DNA from: an uncultured Porphyromonadaceae bacterium
GTDB taxonomy: Bacteria; Bacteroidota; Bacteroidia; Bacteroidales; Muribaculaceae
Length of the DNA stretch: 7,218 nt
Assembly: GCA_900552325.1 (NCBI GenBank)
Contig: URZG01000113.1
Location: forward strand, 1-7,218
Reading direction: 5' to 3'
In this document: piece after piece, positions 5,762 through 7,218 of the stretch
Numbering within the stretch: position 1 is the first letter of the stretch
Layout: the number at the start of each line of letters is the position of its first letter
Notes under the pieces: generated by a model
Seen by the model: only the letters and a program-made list of their open reading frames with translations
Told to the model about the DNA's origin: nothing
Database searches by the model: none
Made by a program: the position numbers and the translations under genes

Positions 5762-6563
5762 TTTCCCCGGATCCTTTCAGCACAAATCCTATCATCCATC
5801 CAAACAGGCGGTCCGTCACATATCCAACTGCCCCGATCGCCAGAATCCCCACGATCACCTTGTCGGTCCGCGACATCTGCTGTGCAAATAAAATCATATG
5901 TCCAAGCCCGGTGGACGCCGCCACCATCTCCGCACCGATAATGGCGCGCCAGCTATAGCCAAGCCCGATCCGCATTCCGACCAGAATATCTGCCATCGCA
6001 TAGGGCAGAATGATGCGGAAAAATTTGCGGCGCTTCGAGTAGCCGAACATATCGCCCACTTCCAGAAGTTTCGAATCGCACCCGGTAAATCCCTTCACGA
6101 TATTTAAGTACATCGGGAAAAAGGACGCCAGCACAATAATCACCGTCTTCGTCGTCTCTCCGATTCCGCACCAGAGAATCAGCAGCGGAATCATGCTGAG
6201 CGGCGGGACATTGCGGAAAAACTGCACAATATACTCATAGTAAACGCTGCTGCCCGGAAACAGCGCCCTAAACATTCCCAGCACAAAGGCAAACAGGAAC
6301 GCAATCGCAAATCCCTTCATGACACGCAGGAAACTGATTGAAATATCCCTCCACAGTTCCCCGGTTTTCACCATTTTTAAAAAACTCGTCCACACCCGCG
6401 CCGGGGACGGCAGCACATACGCACTGACCATCTCCATGCGGCAGACCAAATACCAGATCAGAAATACCGCTCCGATTCCCAGCGCCGGACCGAAGTATTT
6501 CTGCCAATTATCCTTGAATTTCTTCGTTTCTTTCATTCTTCCCATTCTTTTGCCGCAATTCAT
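5748..6563 (-). CDS. ABC importer permease, SsuC/TauC/NrtB family
   Basis: A 271-residue inner-membrane permease of the binding-protein-dependent transport family that moves sulfonates, nitrate, taurine or similar organic anions; the substrate cannot be read from the sequence. Hydrophobic segments lie near residues 24-41, 82-101, 121-134, 139-156, ~195-212 and 235-262. The cytoplasmic EAA loop, which docks on the ATPase, is at about 167-190 (EVGDMFGYSKRRKFFRIILPYA). It has the diagnostic G at 174 and the I-LP. The family phrase 'ayvLPSPxxVw' appears at 48-58. Possible starts are ATG 6563, 6545 or 6536; none has a decisive ribosome-binding site, and the last gives MKETKKF, a common N-terminus. 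The gene overlaps the ATPase by 14 bp, an operon arrangement. Codon use and protein character are Firmicutes-like, unlike the left two-thirds of the window. No binding-protein gene is in view. Confidence 0.88.
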   Translation of the reverse strand: MNCGKRMGRMKETKKFKDNWQKYFGPALGIGAVFLIWYLVCRMEMVSAYVLPSPARVWTSFLKMVKTGELWRDISISFLRVMKGFAIAFLFAFVLGMFRALFPGSSVYYEYIVQFFRNVPPLSMIPLLILWCGIGETTKTVIIVLASFFPMYLNIVKGFTGCDSKLLEVGDMFGYSKRRKFFRIILPYAMADILVGMRIGLGYSWRAIIGAEMVAASTGLGHMILFAQQMSRTDKVIVGILAIGAVGYVTDRLFGWMIGFVLKGSGENGWN

Positions 6564-6609
6564 GCATTTTCCGCTTCTTCAAGCGTTTTCCATGAACCGC
6601 AGCTTTCTC

Positions 6610-7218
6610 TCACTCTGTCTGCACGCCATCCCCGTGATGGCATCCATCCTTACAATACAAAAGTTCCAGCAGATCCGCCTGCTTCCAGCTTCCGCTCTCC
6701 ACATATGCCCGGATTTTCTCCGGACTGCTGACACTCTCTACCTTCGCCGCTTGTCCATCTTTCCGGCAGATTCCCGCAAAATACCCCGGCGGAATCGGGC
6801 TGTCTTCGATCGCCCGGACGCACACCTCACCACCCGCCAGACGATTCCATGCGATAAACCGCGTATTCTCAAGTCCCAGCGAATTTCCAAGCACCGCAAG
6901 ACTCTGGTATGGCGTCGTGATGATCTTCTCCCCATCCGCCAGATCCGGACGCGTGCTTAATTCCCGCGCACAGTGAAGTAAAATCGGCTCGATCGGGGCA
7001 ACTTTCAGGTTTTCAATTCCAGTATCCTCATCAAAATACTCTTCCTGTGCTTTCTCGTTATCATTGTCCTTTACATAAATCTTTCCATAATTGTAGCTAA
7101 ATACACCGTAAGCAATACCTAAGATCGCCAGCAGTGCAATGACAACTCCCATCACGATCTTGCTCCAGACAGGCAGCTTTTTCTTTGGCATATCTGCTGT
7201 AAGCTCTTCTAACTCTTT
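6610..7218 (-). CDS. Membrane-anchored cysteine-containing protein of unknown function (probably partial)
   Basis: The frame is open to the right edge (K-E-L-E-E-L-T-A-D precede the first internal ATG at 7189-7191), and that ATG lacks a well-spaced ribosome-binding site, so the true start may lie outside the window. Counted from that methionine there are 193 residues: a basic stretch (PKKK), one transmembrane helix (~11-33), an acidic linker (40-57), then a domain of ~130 residues with five cysteines (C74, C124, C142, C180, C184). The end, LLELLYCKDGCHHGDGV, loosely resembles the C-terminal cysteine motif of [FeFe]-hydrogenase-related proteins (EVhaCxGGCxxGxG), but the other two hydrogenase cysteine motifs are absent. 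I do not recognise the family. It lies 46 bases upstream of the permease in the same orientation, so it may belong to the transporter operon. AT-rich, Firmicutes-like codons. Confidence 0.6.
   Translation of the reverse strand, partial: KELEELTADMPKKKLPVWSKIVMGVVIALLAILGIAYGVFSYNYGKIYVKDNDNEKAQEEYFDEDTGIENLKVAPIEPILLHCARELSTRPDLADGEKIITTPYQSLAVLGNSLGLENTRFIAWNRLAGGEVCVRAIEDSPIPPGYFAGICRKDGQAAKVESVSSPEKIRAYVESGSWKQADLLELLYCKDGCHHGDGVQTE

Noticed and set aside
6319..6960. 213-residue + strand frame opposite the permease and the cysteine-containing protein
   Set aside because: It spans the end of one real gene and the start of the other on the opposite strand; its composition is that of an antisense shadow.
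6610..7218. [FeFe]-hydrogenase fragment
   Set aside because: Only the last cysteine motif is loosely similar; the other two hydrogenase motifs are missing and a transmembrane helix is present, so the name is not supported.

Overview
The window looks like two pieces of DNA from different gut-type bacteria joined near position 5,380-5,390. Positions 1 to about 5,380 read as a GC-rich Bacteroidales genome, plausibly Muribaculaceae. The signs are GCC/GAC/CGC/ATA-rich codon use, starts without clear Shine-Dalgarno sites, a YfhO-type protein, a Bacteroidetes-type methyltransferase-like protein, a NigD-like lipoprotein, and LolD-type residues in the end of an ABC ATPase. From about 5,390 to 7,218 the DNA is AT-richer, with GGA/GGG glycine and ATT isoleucine codons. 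It encodes proteins of the sulfonate/nitrate/taurine ABC importer class, typical of Firmicutes such as Lachnospiraceae. The lineage names are inferred from protein character and codon use, not from a search.

Layout, + strand: the end of a YfhO-family membrane protein (2-418), a degenerate methyltransferase-like protein (422-1036), the tyrosine recombinase XerD (1048-1965), then the peroxide-detoxification pair ahpC (2095-2661) and ahpF (2678-4234). AhpC reduces peroxides and AhpF recycles it using NAD(P)H; both carry all their redox cysteines. A perfect 8-bp inverted repeat lies just before ahpC.

The gap 4235-4455 separates convergent transcription units and is packed with small repeats: an inverted pair of GGACGCTCCGT elements, a perfect AT-rich hairpin, a six-unit heptad array, and the start of an 18-bp tandem duplication that includes the stop codon of the next gene.

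Minus strand, read from the right edge: an uncharacterised membrane-anchored cysteine-containing protein (7218-6610, probably cut by the window edge), an ABC permease (6563-5748), an ABC ATPase (5761-5117) and a NigD-like lipoprotein (5136-4456). The ATPase is the main finding. Its first ~125 residues are SsuB/TauB-like and its last ~85 are Bacteroidales LolD-like, and codon use switches at the same place, inside the conserved LSGG signature. The frame is intact and all nucleotide-binding motifs are present. It is either a real recombinant gene or, more likely in my view, a metagenome assembly chimera seeded by the conserved motif. No complete novel defence or mobile system is visible.
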